Part shown: positions 48,873-57,767 of the stretch, in pieces
Numbering within the stretch: the stretch's first letter is position 1
How the letters are laid out: every line of letters starts with the position of its first letter
From: Yarrowia lipolytica
Lineage: Eukaryota > Ascomycota > Dipodascomycetes > Dipodascales
Assembly: GCF_001761485.1 (NCBI RefSeq)
Contig: NC_090773.1
Coordinates: 868,001-932,000, forward strand
Reading direction: 5' to 3'
DNA length: 64,000 bases
The notes under the pieces: generated by a model
Database searches by the model: none
What the model was told of the DNA's origin: nothing
Seen by the model: the letters and a program-made list of their open reading frames with translations, nothing else
Translations under genes and position numbers: made by a program

Positions 48873-51578
48873 ATGAAAGGCTCGGATATCCCGCACGTGG
48901 AGGCCAACTACGTCGACCTGGGTCGAGCCGTAGGCACCGTGTGTGACAACGCGCACCGCGAGCTGGCCAACGTGCTGGAAACGCTGCCCTCGACGCCGGC
49001 AGACGTGGCCAAAAAGCAGGCGCTGCTGGAAGTGCTGGTGCGAGCTCGTCAGGAGTTTGTGCGCACCTATGTGCTGACCAAGTGGGCCAAGGTATCGGAG
49101 GACGTGACAAAGTGCATCGACGTGGTGGCGTGGTTGCATGGCCAGCGCAACTGCTTCGACAACTTGAACCACATGCTGGTTGGCTTGGGCCGTGACCTAG
49201 GAGCAGCCAAGAGCCGCAATCCAGACCTCCAGACAGCCGTCCAGGTGCTGACCCGAGGCGCACCCACAACGTTCGGCGACCACGACATGGCGCCCAAGAA
49301 AAAACTCAAGCCACAGACGATACTCAGAACATTGAGGGATCTCAACGTTTTGTTGTCTGTGCAACTGGCGCAAAGCACAGACATTCCGCCGCAATTCAAG
49401 CGGTACAAGATTGCCAACGGACGAGCCACATTCACTGTGGCAAACGCTTTCGAGGTGGATGTGGGAATTGCAGATGATACATTGGATGGACCGTTTTTCT
49501 TCATTGACTTCCGGCTGCTGTTTGGGGACAGAAAAGAACTGCCTCCCCAAACGCGAGGCATGCTGGAGCGTGCAGGAAACTCGGCCCTGGCCCAGAGAGG
49601 CCTCTCGGCGCTGTATTCTCTCCTGATGAAGTTTGCGCTTAACTACAAACTGGCCCTGATCTACAAACAGATCATGGAGATGAGCAAGGGTCTTTGGAGC
49701 GGCACTCTGAGACATAGATTCTACCAGGAAAGGAGCTTGATTGCACTGGAATACTGGGTGAGCCAGCATGCCACCCACAGACCCAAGAGTACGCTTGAAA
49801 TCGGAATCTTTTCAGAATCCGATTTGCGAATAGCTGTGCGATGGAGCAGACAAGGGGAGGAGGTGCCGTACTCGGAGCACCAGATTCAGTTTGGAGGTGA
49901 ATCGACCGACGTGGCTTCTCTGCTGGAGTACGTCACTACTCTGCATCTCAAACACATCATTTCTTGTGTCTACACCAAGCTCAGAGCATTGTTGGGCGAC
50001 TCGAGCGATATGGTGTCGTTGTGCAGTGACGGACATAAGTTGAGATTCAGACTAACGTCTCTGAGATCAACTGTTTTCACAGTGGACCGTTTAACGGGTA
50101 AGACTGTTCTTGAGAATGCCACTTCTCTGATTCTTTCAGCGGAGAGATCGCTCAATGAACTTGTGTCCCGCCCAGATCAAGCTGCTTCTGTACTGTTCAA
50201 GCTGCGTCTCCTGTCTCTTGAAAACGACATCAGAACACGGGCTTGTGCCACCGGCTGGACTGCTCAGAACGTGACACTGTCGACTGACGAGATGAAGACG
50301 CATTTCGGCTTCACCACCCGATACGTGCTGTTTCTGCGACAACCACAGTGGCCCTCAAATTGGTTTGTCGTCGTCACTGTGCCTGAAGATGGCTCTTTGC
50401 CGCTCTGGTGGATAGCCAAACTGCGAGTGCGCAAAGACACAGCCTGGACAGCAGAATGCATGGATCGAATCCACGTGAACCAGGATCTTGATAGTCTGTA
50501 CGACTACGAGCTGCTGACTCAGATGGTGACTTTCGCGTCCCATCGAATCGTGCTTCATCCTATTTTGGACGAGCTGCGCGCTGCTAAAACCCCCTTCCGG
50601 TTGCTTCGGTCTGCCCAGCATACACCTGTTGTTGCCATTGACAACTCAGCCTTGGTCACGTCGTGGTCGCATTCGTCTCTGTTGATTTTACCTGAAATGA
50701 GTGCAGGAAGCATGGATATGAAGCTACATGTTCAGGGACGGGCCAAGACGGTCATGAACTTGCCCTCTAACGATTCCATCGACTTTGACGCGTCCACTGG
50801 CATCTATAAACTGACTCTGGAGGGTGCCAATACACCTGGTTTCTCTCTTGTCAACAAGTTGAAGGAGCGACTTCAGCAGATTGAGCAGATTGTGAGCTAC
50901 ATTGAACTCATCAAGGATCTGGGTCTGGAACTGGTGACGGCTTCCATGCAGCAGATCAAGTTCAAGTTGGGAGATGCACAGGTGAGTGTGGATATCCCCA
51001 GTGAGCTCAACCCGAATATCACTCTGCACTTGTCCCCCACGGACCCCCACAATATTATCCACTCGTACTTGCAGGAGACTCTCAACAGCAGTGGTTTGAG
51101 ACCTGTCGTTTGGTTGCTTCAGACCACGAGAAATCTGTATACTACTCTTCAGAAGCTGCAAAAGACGAGGGGAGGGGATCCTGAACAACTTGAGAAAATC
51201 ATCTCGAATCTGTCTATTTCCGATCTGGAAACGCGCCAGAAACAACTACAGCCGCGTCTCAGCATTGTTCCGCGTTCGGCGGCCTTTGTGCGGCTCGTTT
51301 ACCCCGGAAAGATGAACATTGACGTGACTCTGGTTCGTCATAGTGCTACGTTAGACGGAGTCAAGTTTTTCATCAAAGAGAGCCCTCTGGAGCTGCCTCC
51401 TCCCCCTCAGCCAGGGCAACCGCCTGTTGCAGTGCCCAGGAAGTTGCAAGTCTGGAACGGCTCTGTGACCCCAGATGTGGATGTGGGCAAGGCGGTTTAC
51501 TTGAATGACGGTATTGCTTGTGAAGGAGACAACGTAGGCAAGGTGTTGGAGTGGGTGGATAAGCAGATAGGCAAGTGA
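48873..51578 (+). CDS. MED14: Mediator complex subunit 14 (Rgr1)
   Basis: 901 residues. Med14/Rgr1 is the scaffold joining the head, middle and tail modules of Mediator, the RNA polymerase II coactivator. The N-terminal Med14 domain is clear: a helix region beginning YVDLGRAVGTVCDNAHRELA, then the conserved TKWAKVSEDVTKCIDVVAWL and FDNLNHMLVGLGRDLGAAKS, and LRTLRDLNVLLSVQLA followed by ANGRATFTVANAFEVDV. The C-terminal two-thirds is less conserved, as usual for tail-facing Med14. It is shorter than the 1,082-residue yeast protein. The ATG at 48873 is preceded by an A/C-rich leader. Confidence 0.92.
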   Translation: MKGSDIPHVEANYVDLGRAVGTVCDNAHRELANVLETLPSTPADVAKKQALLEVLVRARQEFVRTYVLTKWAKVSEDVTKCIDVVAWLHGQRNCFDNLNHMLVGLGRDLGAAKSRNPDLQTAVQVLTRGAPTTFGDHDMAPKKKLKPQTILRTLRDLNVLLSVQLAQSTDIPPQFKRYKIANGRATFTVANAFEVDVGIADDTLDGPFFFIDFRLLFGDRKELPPQTRGMLERAGNSALAQRGLSALYSLLMKFALNYKLALIYKQIMEMSKGLWSGTLRHRFYQERSLIALEYWVSQHATHRPKSTLEIGIFSESDLRIAVRWSRQGEEVPYSEHQIQFGGESTDVASLLEYVTTLHLKHIISCVYTKLRALLGDSSDMVSLCSDGHKLRFRLTSLRSTVFTVDRLTGKTVLENATSLILSAERSLNELVSRPDQAASVLFKLRLLSLENDIRTRACATGWTAQNVTLSTDEMKTHFGFTTRYVLFLRQPQWPSNWFVVVTVPEDGSLPLWWIAKLRVRKDTAWTAECMDRIHVNQDLDSLYDYELLTQMVTFASHRIVLHPILDELRAAKTPFRLLRSAQHTPVVAIDNSALVTSWSHSSLLILPEMSAGSMDMKLHVQGRAKTVMNLPSNDSIDFDASTGIYKLTLEGANTPGFSLVNKLKERLQQIEQIVSYIELIKDLGLELVTASMQQIKFKLGDAQVSVDIPSELNPNITLHLSPTDPHNIIHSYLQETLNSSGLRPVVWLLQTTRNLYTTLQKLQKTRGGDPEQLEKIISNLSISDLETRQKQLQPRLSIVPRSAAFVRLVYPGKMNIDVTLVRHSATLDGVKFFIKESPLELPPPPQPGQPPVAVPRKLQVWNGSVTPDVDVGKAVYLNDGIACEGDNVGKVLEWVDKQIGK

Positions 51579-52312
51579 TTGGCAGGAGAGATATGACGAC
51601 AGAAGAGGACCTGGGATAATTAAGACGAAGGAGACGGCAAGCCTGTCTCGGTTCGGATGTACAACAAGGGGACGTTCATTCCAGATGAAGAAAAGAAAAC
51701 ACATAATAGCATATAGTAATGATGGAGTGAAGTGAGATGAGAAATGGTGTAGATGTGGAGATATAAGTAAAAGTGCATACGGGTAGCACTACTTGTAGCT
51801 GATTGATTCAGGACTTTTACAATGCAAATGCTTCATCAACTATGATTGAAAAGTGCGTTCTTGCCAACGAAAAAGTTCTTCATAGTGGGCTGGCAACCCG
51901 AAAACATCTCTGAAAAGACACAGAAGTTGTCCAAGTAGAGGGACCACAATCTGAGGACGAATGGGGACTCACCATTGCCCAATCGCAATCCTCCTTTGGT
52001 ATAATCTTTAGGGTCCAGCTGCACCCAAGTCCTCAGAGAAAGTGTTGGTATGTATGAAAACGAGTACTTACTCGTATGTAACACATTGGCATCTCTTGAA
52101 GTCGGTTCATGTGATAGATTGCCACAAAGTCAACACATTTCTCTCTCTTCAACCGTGCTGCATCCTACAAGACCACCAAAGGTCTACTTGGTTCGGCTTG
52201 TAGTTCACAACTACCTTTTGCACGCTTACTTTCCATTGTGCTCTGCATTCTGAGATTCTTCCATTCCATCAATCTATTTCAAATTCCATATAAATGTATT
52301 ACTACGGATGCA
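51579..52312. other. Convergent spacer between MED14 and the last exon of NDUFB9
   Basis: 734 bp. One open frame of 82 codons on the minus strand (51836-52084) lacks an ATG start and family resemblance. An ATG directly followed by GTGAGT occurs at 51975-51967 on the minus strand, but no matching 3' site was seen. Nothing accepted. Confidence 0.55.
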
Positions 52313-53210
52313 TCAGGGTTCGTAGAGGTTGTGCTGCATGACTGGGTTAGTATGATATGAGGAAGAAAATGGCCGGAAGTCACGAACAGACGGCTGCTTT
52401 CTGTCCCAGGAAAGAATGACAAGATCGAGTCCGCATGTTCCCGAATATGGTACTGAACAGGTGTCCCTTCGGGTGATAGAAGTCGTAGTCAGATCGTGCC
52501 CGTTTAGAACAGTTCAGAGAACGGGAATGAAACCGTGCATGTTGGACAAAAAATCTTCATGGCATTGTTTTTCCCGAGTGGATGTTTGATTCATGTAGCT
52601 TGGTCCTGTTGAGATGGTAGTCAAGACGCGGTATGTGACAGCTTGGTGGATGTCACTGATCTGGTTGATATTTCCGTGGCTTTCAAATCAGAGGTATTCA
52701 CGTCCAAAAACCACTCGTTTCAATGCCATAAAGGCAATCAGATCAAGCTTGACTCCATGACCCCATGGTCGCGACGTATCCACTAACGGGCTGTATCACC
52801 CTCAAACCACAATTGATAGCTTAAACTTCTCCAAAATCATTCATTCTTTCTGGACCATCTTTCCGTGTTCGAAACATCCATCCTACTTTTATCCTCGCTC
52901 GATACTCACTCTTCTCCATTCGAGGAGGCACGTTTCGCTCGTATTTGGTTCCTCCGGGGAAAGAAGGAGGGACGATGGGGTCGGGGTGTCGGAACTCGTA
53001 GAGGTGTGCTCGGGTCTCGTCGAGAGTTCTTGCCAACAGCCGGGGGTTGGAGATCTGTGCATTCTGGTCGAACTTGTGTCGGATCTCGACGGCCTTCTGT
53101 CGAAACAGCTGTCGGTTTGAAATCCAGTTTCGGGCCAACTTGAGCGACTGTCGGTACATGGACGTGACCAACTTCTTGTTGGCCGCGGAGAAGGGCACGG
53201 GGTGGGACAT
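52313..53210 (-). CDS. NDUFB9: Respiratory complex I accessory subunit NDUFB9 (B22/NI2M, LYR family), two exons
   Basis: 109-residue LYR-motif subunit of the distal membrane arm of NADH:ubiquinone oxidoreductase, where LYR proteins bind an acyl carrier protein. Exon 1 is 53210-52910 (100 codons plus one base, ending PPRMEK). The intron 52909-52342 (568 nt) runs GTGAGT to CTAACCCAG. Exon 2 is 52341-52313, only 29 nt, adding IMQHNLYEP and TGA. Reading through the 5' splice site instead would give an unlikely basic tail (SEYRARIKVGWMFRTRKDG). Family landmarks: LVTSMYRQSLKLARNW (LYR-type MYR), FRHPDPIVPPSFPGGTKYER (human homologue HPQPYIFPDSPGGTSYER). The gene is divergent from the carnosine methyltransferase gene, sharing a 343-bp spacer. 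Confidence 0.9.
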
Positions 53211-53553
53211 TTTCAGAACTTGTGCTGTGACGACTGTGGTGAGCCTTGTATGTACGCTTCGGCTTGTATCTGTGTGATACTTTTGGCTGCACCGTGATTG
53301 GGTGGGAGTTTTTGCCTTGGGAGCAGAGTAGGGTAACCTTGGATTATGTAAGCCGACTTGTGTTTTTGGAGGTTGTGATTTAAGCGCGTGCTATTATCGC
53401 GGCAGCCAACACATTTAATGAGCCGCACGGATCCAAAGTAGTCAGCAGTGGGAATTATGTAATCTCCATGCGGGAAAAATAATCCTAGCGACGAGCACAA
53501 CATCGCCAACTGGTGGTCAGATAGTGGATATTTTCTGGCAAATCCGGACCAGA
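53211..53553. promoter_or_regulatory. Bidirectional promoter, NDUFB9 / carnosine N-methyltransferase
   Basis: 343 bp between two divergent ATGs, the shortest divergent spacer in the window, so both core promoters must lie here. No clear TATA box or known regulator motif was seen. Confidence 0.6.
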
Positions 53554-54708
53554 ATGGACAACGAAGAATTCCGAGTCCTGCTCAAGACGCTGGACTCGTT
53601 CAACTCGTACGGAGAAGACTCCAAACGACACTTGGTGGACCCCCGGGTGGACATTTTCCACGGCCGAGCTCGCAACGACATTGCTCTGACTGCAAAACAC
53701 AAAGAGCTGCTGCAAGAGCTGGGATACAAGGACCATTTGCAAAAGGTGACGCAGGCGATTGACTCGAATCAGGCCTTTTTCGATCTCGTTCTGGCCTACT
53801 CAGCCCAACATTTCATCCCCTCGGAAGACGACAAGAATGGAGATGCAGTCTCGCCCATCAAAGACGAACACAACTCGATAAAGGCATACCTAGAAGAGAC
53901 GCTGGGCAAGTACGCGCAAGGGTACCATGCCATGAACATGGACAGAGACAAGGTGCGGTCGATTCTCAAACAGGTGGCCAGAGAATGGACGGCAGAAGGA
54001 GCATATGAACGGCAGATAATCAACAAACCGATATTCGAGTGGCTGGAAAAGCTGTACCCCGACAAGGATGCTCGCAAAGACATTCGGATCGTGTGTCCAG
54101 GTTGCGGACTAGGCCGGTTGCCGTTTGACCTGTGCACAGAGCTCGGATTCCAGGCCCAAGGAAACGAGTTTTCGTTCCACATGCTCCTTGTGTCGAATTT
54201 CATCATCAACATCATGCAGCAGCCCAACTGTCTGGCTGTGCATCCGTTTGTCAACTCCTTCTCCAATGTCAAATCGCGTGACATCCAGATACGACCAGTG
54301 ATTGTGCCCGATCTCGCTGCTTCTCAACTTTTGTCTGAAAGCGACTTGTTTTCCATGACCTCGGGTTCGTTTGAACACGTGTACCCTCTAGACTCATACA
54401 AGGCAAACTGTGTGGTCACTTGTTTCTTCATCGACACTGCCAACAACATCTTCCGGTATTTGGAGACGATTGCAGACATGCTCTCGGCTGGAGAACACTG
54501 GATCAATATAGGCCCTTTGCTGTGGCACTTTGAAGATGACGCTAACAACATTGAGTTGAGTGTCGACGAGTTGAAGCTGGTCATCCCCAAGTTCGGCTTC
54601 GAGATTGTTCATTGGGAAAGCATTGAGGGGGTTCCTTATTCTTCTGATCTTGAGAGAATGGGAGGTTACAGATACGACGTCGAGTTTTGGGTCGCCAAGA
54701 AGGTGTAA
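53554..54708 (+). CDS. Carnosine N-methyltransferase-like SAM-dependent enzyme (N2227 family, YNL092W)
   Basis: 384 residues from the ATG at 53554; ten upstream codons have only a GTG. The N2227/CARNMT1 family methylates histidine-containing substrates such as carnosine to anserine. The S-adenosylmethionine-binding motif is RIVCPGCGLGRLPFDLC, followed by the conserved QGNEFSFHMLLVSNFI. Other family blocks: YSAQHFIPSEDD near the N-terminus, QVAREWTAEGAYER, VVTCFFIDTANNIFRYLETI, HWINIGPLLWHF and the C-terminal GGYRYDVEFWVAKK. Length fits yeast YNL092W (400 aa). Yeasts are not known for carnosine, so the natural substrate may be a protein or small-molecule histidine. Confidence 0.92.
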   Translation: MDNEEFRVLLKTLDSFNSYGEDSKRHLVDPRVDIFHGRARNDIALTAKHKELLQELGYKDHLQKVTQAIDSNQAFFDLVLAYSAQHFIPSEDDKNGDAVSPIKDEHNSIKAYLEETLGKYAQGYHAMNMDRDKVRSILKQVAREWTAEGAYERQIINKPIFEWLEKLYPDKDARKDIRIVCPGCGLGRLPFDLCTELGFQAQGNEFSFHMLLVSNFIINIMQQPNCLAVHPFVNSFSNVKSRDIQIRPVIVPDLAASQLLSESDLFSMTSGSFEHVYPLDSYKANCVVTCFFIDTANNIFRYLETIADMLSAGEHWINIGPLLWHFEDDANNIELSVDELKLVIPKFGFEIVHWESIEGVPYSSDLERMGGYRYDVEFWVAKKV

Positions 54709-54774
54709 CCATCTCTAAAGTCATGAATCATTAATCTATATTGTATATACTATGCATCTTTTCAAGTGCGCTGT

Positions 54775-55881
54775 TTAGCCAGCAGCAAATCTTTCATTGC
54801 CATACCTAACAGGCAAGTCCACGTAAAATCCCTGCTTGTCTCTCGGGACCCATGGCTCTCTATGGCTCACAGTCTGTCTATCTAGATCCAACACTCGATA
54901 GTCTCCCAGAAGAACTTTTCCTTCACTAATGTATCTCACTTGCGTATCAGCGGGAGACACGGCATGGTCCTGAGAAGCCGCAATGTCCGTGTGGTACGTT
55001 CCAGCAAGCTTGTCTACCACCAGCCGAGCACCCTTGGCGCCCACGATCTCCGCCTCCATGAAGTAGTTTTCGCAGAACAAAAACACCTTATTGTTCCAAA
55101 AGTAGGCCTCTCGAATGATACTGCCCAGTTCAGGCACGTGCACAATAGTCAGCATGGAGAACATTTTGCCGGAATTGTGTTCCTGCCAAAACAGATGGCT
55201 CAGCATGTTTTCGTCTGTGTTATGTTCTGTTTTCGAATGCAACAAAATCAGGTCACCGAGACTATTGAGCTCTGAGTTGAACCTGAGAGCCACAGTCTGC
55301 GCATGGTAGTAGTCTGGGATGTGCGGATTCATTTCCAGCATTCTCGGGACCGGATGGGGTGGTATCTTCACCGTTTTGAACGTTTCATCCTGTCTCACGG
55401 TAGATCCCTTAAGGATGCTGAGTCCTCCTTCCTGATATTCAATGTATCTCTGTCCCGTGGCCTTCCACACGTCTCGGTACTGAATGTAGGCTATTCTGAG
55501 CGTTTGTAGGTCCGTTCGATCCAGCTGTCTTCGGCTCTCTCTGCGCACCACAAACGGCATCAGAAGACCCGGGATAATGAGCGCCAGATACGCCACGCTG
55601 GCTTTTTCGGCGTGTAGAAGATCTTCACTGTTGATGGGGGCTTTGCGGGCGTCCAGAATGTCCCACTCGCGGTACTTGTCCAGCTTGGCCAGGGTACAGC
55701 AGGCTGCATGAGTTGGTTCGATGGAGCAGCGAACTACTCTTGTGGCGGCAGTAGCATAGTCTTCGGACATGTCGAGAATGGCGCGGGAGGATTTGCGTAG
55801 CCGTAGTACATCACGTGGTGAGAGATTATCGAGGACGGAGGCGTAGACCTCTGGAGGGAGTTGTTCCAGCAGGCTGCCCAT
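54775..55881 (-). CDS. F-box domain protein of unknown target
   Basis: 368 residues. The N-terminus (about residues 4-45) is an F-box: LEQLPPEVYASVLDNLSP then RDVLRLRKSSRAI, the Skp1-binding helix pattern. F-box proteins recruit substrates to SCF ubiquitin ligases. The rest shows no leucine-rich or WD repeats I can recognise, but contains a run of beta-strand-like segments (VHVPELGSIIREAYFWNNKVFLF split over about 245-270, KGARLVVDKLAGTY, KVLLGDYRVLDLD) that could form a propeller-like substrate domain. A short hydrophobic stretch (VAYLALIIPGLLMPFVV, about 96-112) is unusual. No orthologue is recognised. It is convergent with the methyltransferase gene, 66 bp apart. Confidence 0.72.
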   Translation of the reverse strand: MGSLLEQLPPEVYASVLDNLSPRDVLRLRKSSRAILDMSEDYATAATRVVRCSIEPTHAACCTLAKLDKYREWDILDARKAPINSEDLLHAEKASVAYLALIIPGLLMPFVVRRESRRQLDRTDLQTLRIAYIQYRDVWKATGQRYIEYQEGGLSILKGSTVRQDETFKTVKIPPHPVPRMLEMNPHIPDYYHAQTVALRFNSELNSLGDLILLHSKTEHNTDENMLSHLFWQEHNSGKMFSMLTIVHVPELGSIIREAYFWNNKVFLFCENYFMEAEIVGAKGARLVVDKLAGTYHTDIAASQDHAVSPADTQVRYISEGKVLLGDYRVLDLDRQTVSHREPWVPRDKQGFYVDLPVRYGNERFAAG

Positions 55882-57767
55882 GTTGACATGGAGAGATAGA
55901 GTTGCATGATCGGAGTGTGATAGCGTGATGGAGCCATGAGTATAGTTTGAAGTATTTTGTTAGGTGTTGACGCGAGTTTAATTGGAGGTCATAATCTGTG
56001 TTACCTTGGCGGTTGCGCGCGTCAGATGATCGGTCTCCGTTTTTTTTGATGTGCCATGTCCGAAAAATCAATGCTGCCAATCCAGAAAAGAACTGGGTGT
56101 CTCTGCGTGTGTGTTTTCATGTCAATTTGTCGCCATGTCGATATACTGTAAAGTGCAATTTCCGATAAAATTAGTTCCAGCGTAGATTTGTCATGTTTGT
56201 CGCAGAGTTGCTCACAAGGGAAGTGGATCTTTTGCTGTTTCACTGAAATTGGAAGTGAAATTGAATTTAAAAAGACATTTGCGTGGACCAGAGACGACTG
56301 CTACATTGCACGAGATCGTACCAGTGCTGAGATTTGCAACTGACTGGATTTGCATCACCTTTCACACGGATCTGGCTCTTGACTGATTTTCTAAATCTAC
56401 TTGACACTCTCAAGTATAAATCAAAGTCCTCTTCCGCCTCCAATTGAGCCTGAACCGTCCCTTTTTCTCCCCCAACCCGCCCTCCATCTCCTATCTAATC
56501 CATCTCTCGGCATGTCAATACATCAGATAGTGGCCTCCATCGATCTCTTGTCCTTGTAGCCGCGCGCGGCACCCTTGCCATGTTGAAAGGGGCAACGCTA
56601 AGACAAGGCTAAAATAGCTTGGACGTGTAGTTGGCCTGTCAGAACCCAGCGTGGACCTTTGTAGTCACACACTCACTGGGTGGAGGGTCTTGGCAGCTGG
56701 AGGTTGGGCATGTTGTTGGAGCTACCTGTTTCCGTTGTTTGGTGCTTTTTCCGTCCTTTTGTGGGCTTTTTCACACTCTTTCCGAGCCTTTCAGTCGTCC
56801 CCTGCCCCTTGACAAACTCAGTATGTATCAATGTAGCAGTCCGCACCGAGAGGTTGGCCAGGAAGGGGTAAAGAAGACCGCGACCGGCGTGGATCTGCGT
56901 TACTTCCATGGAGAGTTGCTAATACGTGGTTGTTTTGTGGTCTGTAACGCCGTCTGTAGCACCATCTCCACAGCTTCGAATCCCGCCGTGACATGTTCAG
57001 GGCCAAAATAATTTAACCCATATTGCTCACTCTTGGCTACAAATAGAGCAATTATAGCGGAAAAAAAGAGCAAAAACGATCGACGGAGGTGGACGTTATT
57101 GAGGGCTTGTGGGGTCCATCTCAACGCACGCCTCAGATTGATATTACTGTACTACTCAGTAGTTGTGTTGTTTTGTTGTCAATGTCCTCAAGTACCCCTA
57201 CTTGGGTTTTTGTAAGTAAACCTGGCTAATTTTACTCAACAAACACTGCTCGAACGAGCAAGTTGCGATAGTACAAAAAATACATCCATGAGCAAATAAA
57301 CGAGCAAATAGAGAAGTGGAATAAAGAGCCGGTGAGCAAATAAGACGCCGTCAGCAAGTATATAGAGACGTGCAATCCCGGTTGAACAAACCCCGGATTT
57401 GACAAGCACACGGCTGACCATACATACACCCCAGCACATGACTACGATACCAAACCCCGAATGAGAGCAAAGATACCTGATTGAAAGCAAGAGGCAAGAC
57501 GGCAAGATGGCAATTGTGACTAGGCATGATATCCTCTGACATGATCATACGACCCCTGCGCCACTCGACTCGCACGATACCACGGGCCATGATCAAAGCT
57601 ACACCAACACAGTCATTCAGAGTCATTCAGAAGAGTCATAATTCATACTATATACGGGGGCTTTCGGCATGGTCAAAAAGTCATAATTCGTTCGCTATTT
57701 AATTTCGTTTTGTAAATTAGTCTGTAGGGTTAAAAACCGAAGCACTGGATGTACGGTACTGGTACAT
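55882..57767. other. Intergenic region between the F-box gene and FET3 3' end
   Basis: 1.9 kb containing the F-box promoter and the FET3 terminator side. A pyrimidine-rich block at about 56440-56510 and a CAGAGTCATTCAG duplication near 57610 are visible. No gene is supported. Confidence 0.6.

Noticed and set aside
51836-52084. 82-codon minus-strand frame with an ATG-GTGAGT inside
   Set aside because: No ATG at the frame start, no acceptor site for the GTGAGT, and no family resemblance.
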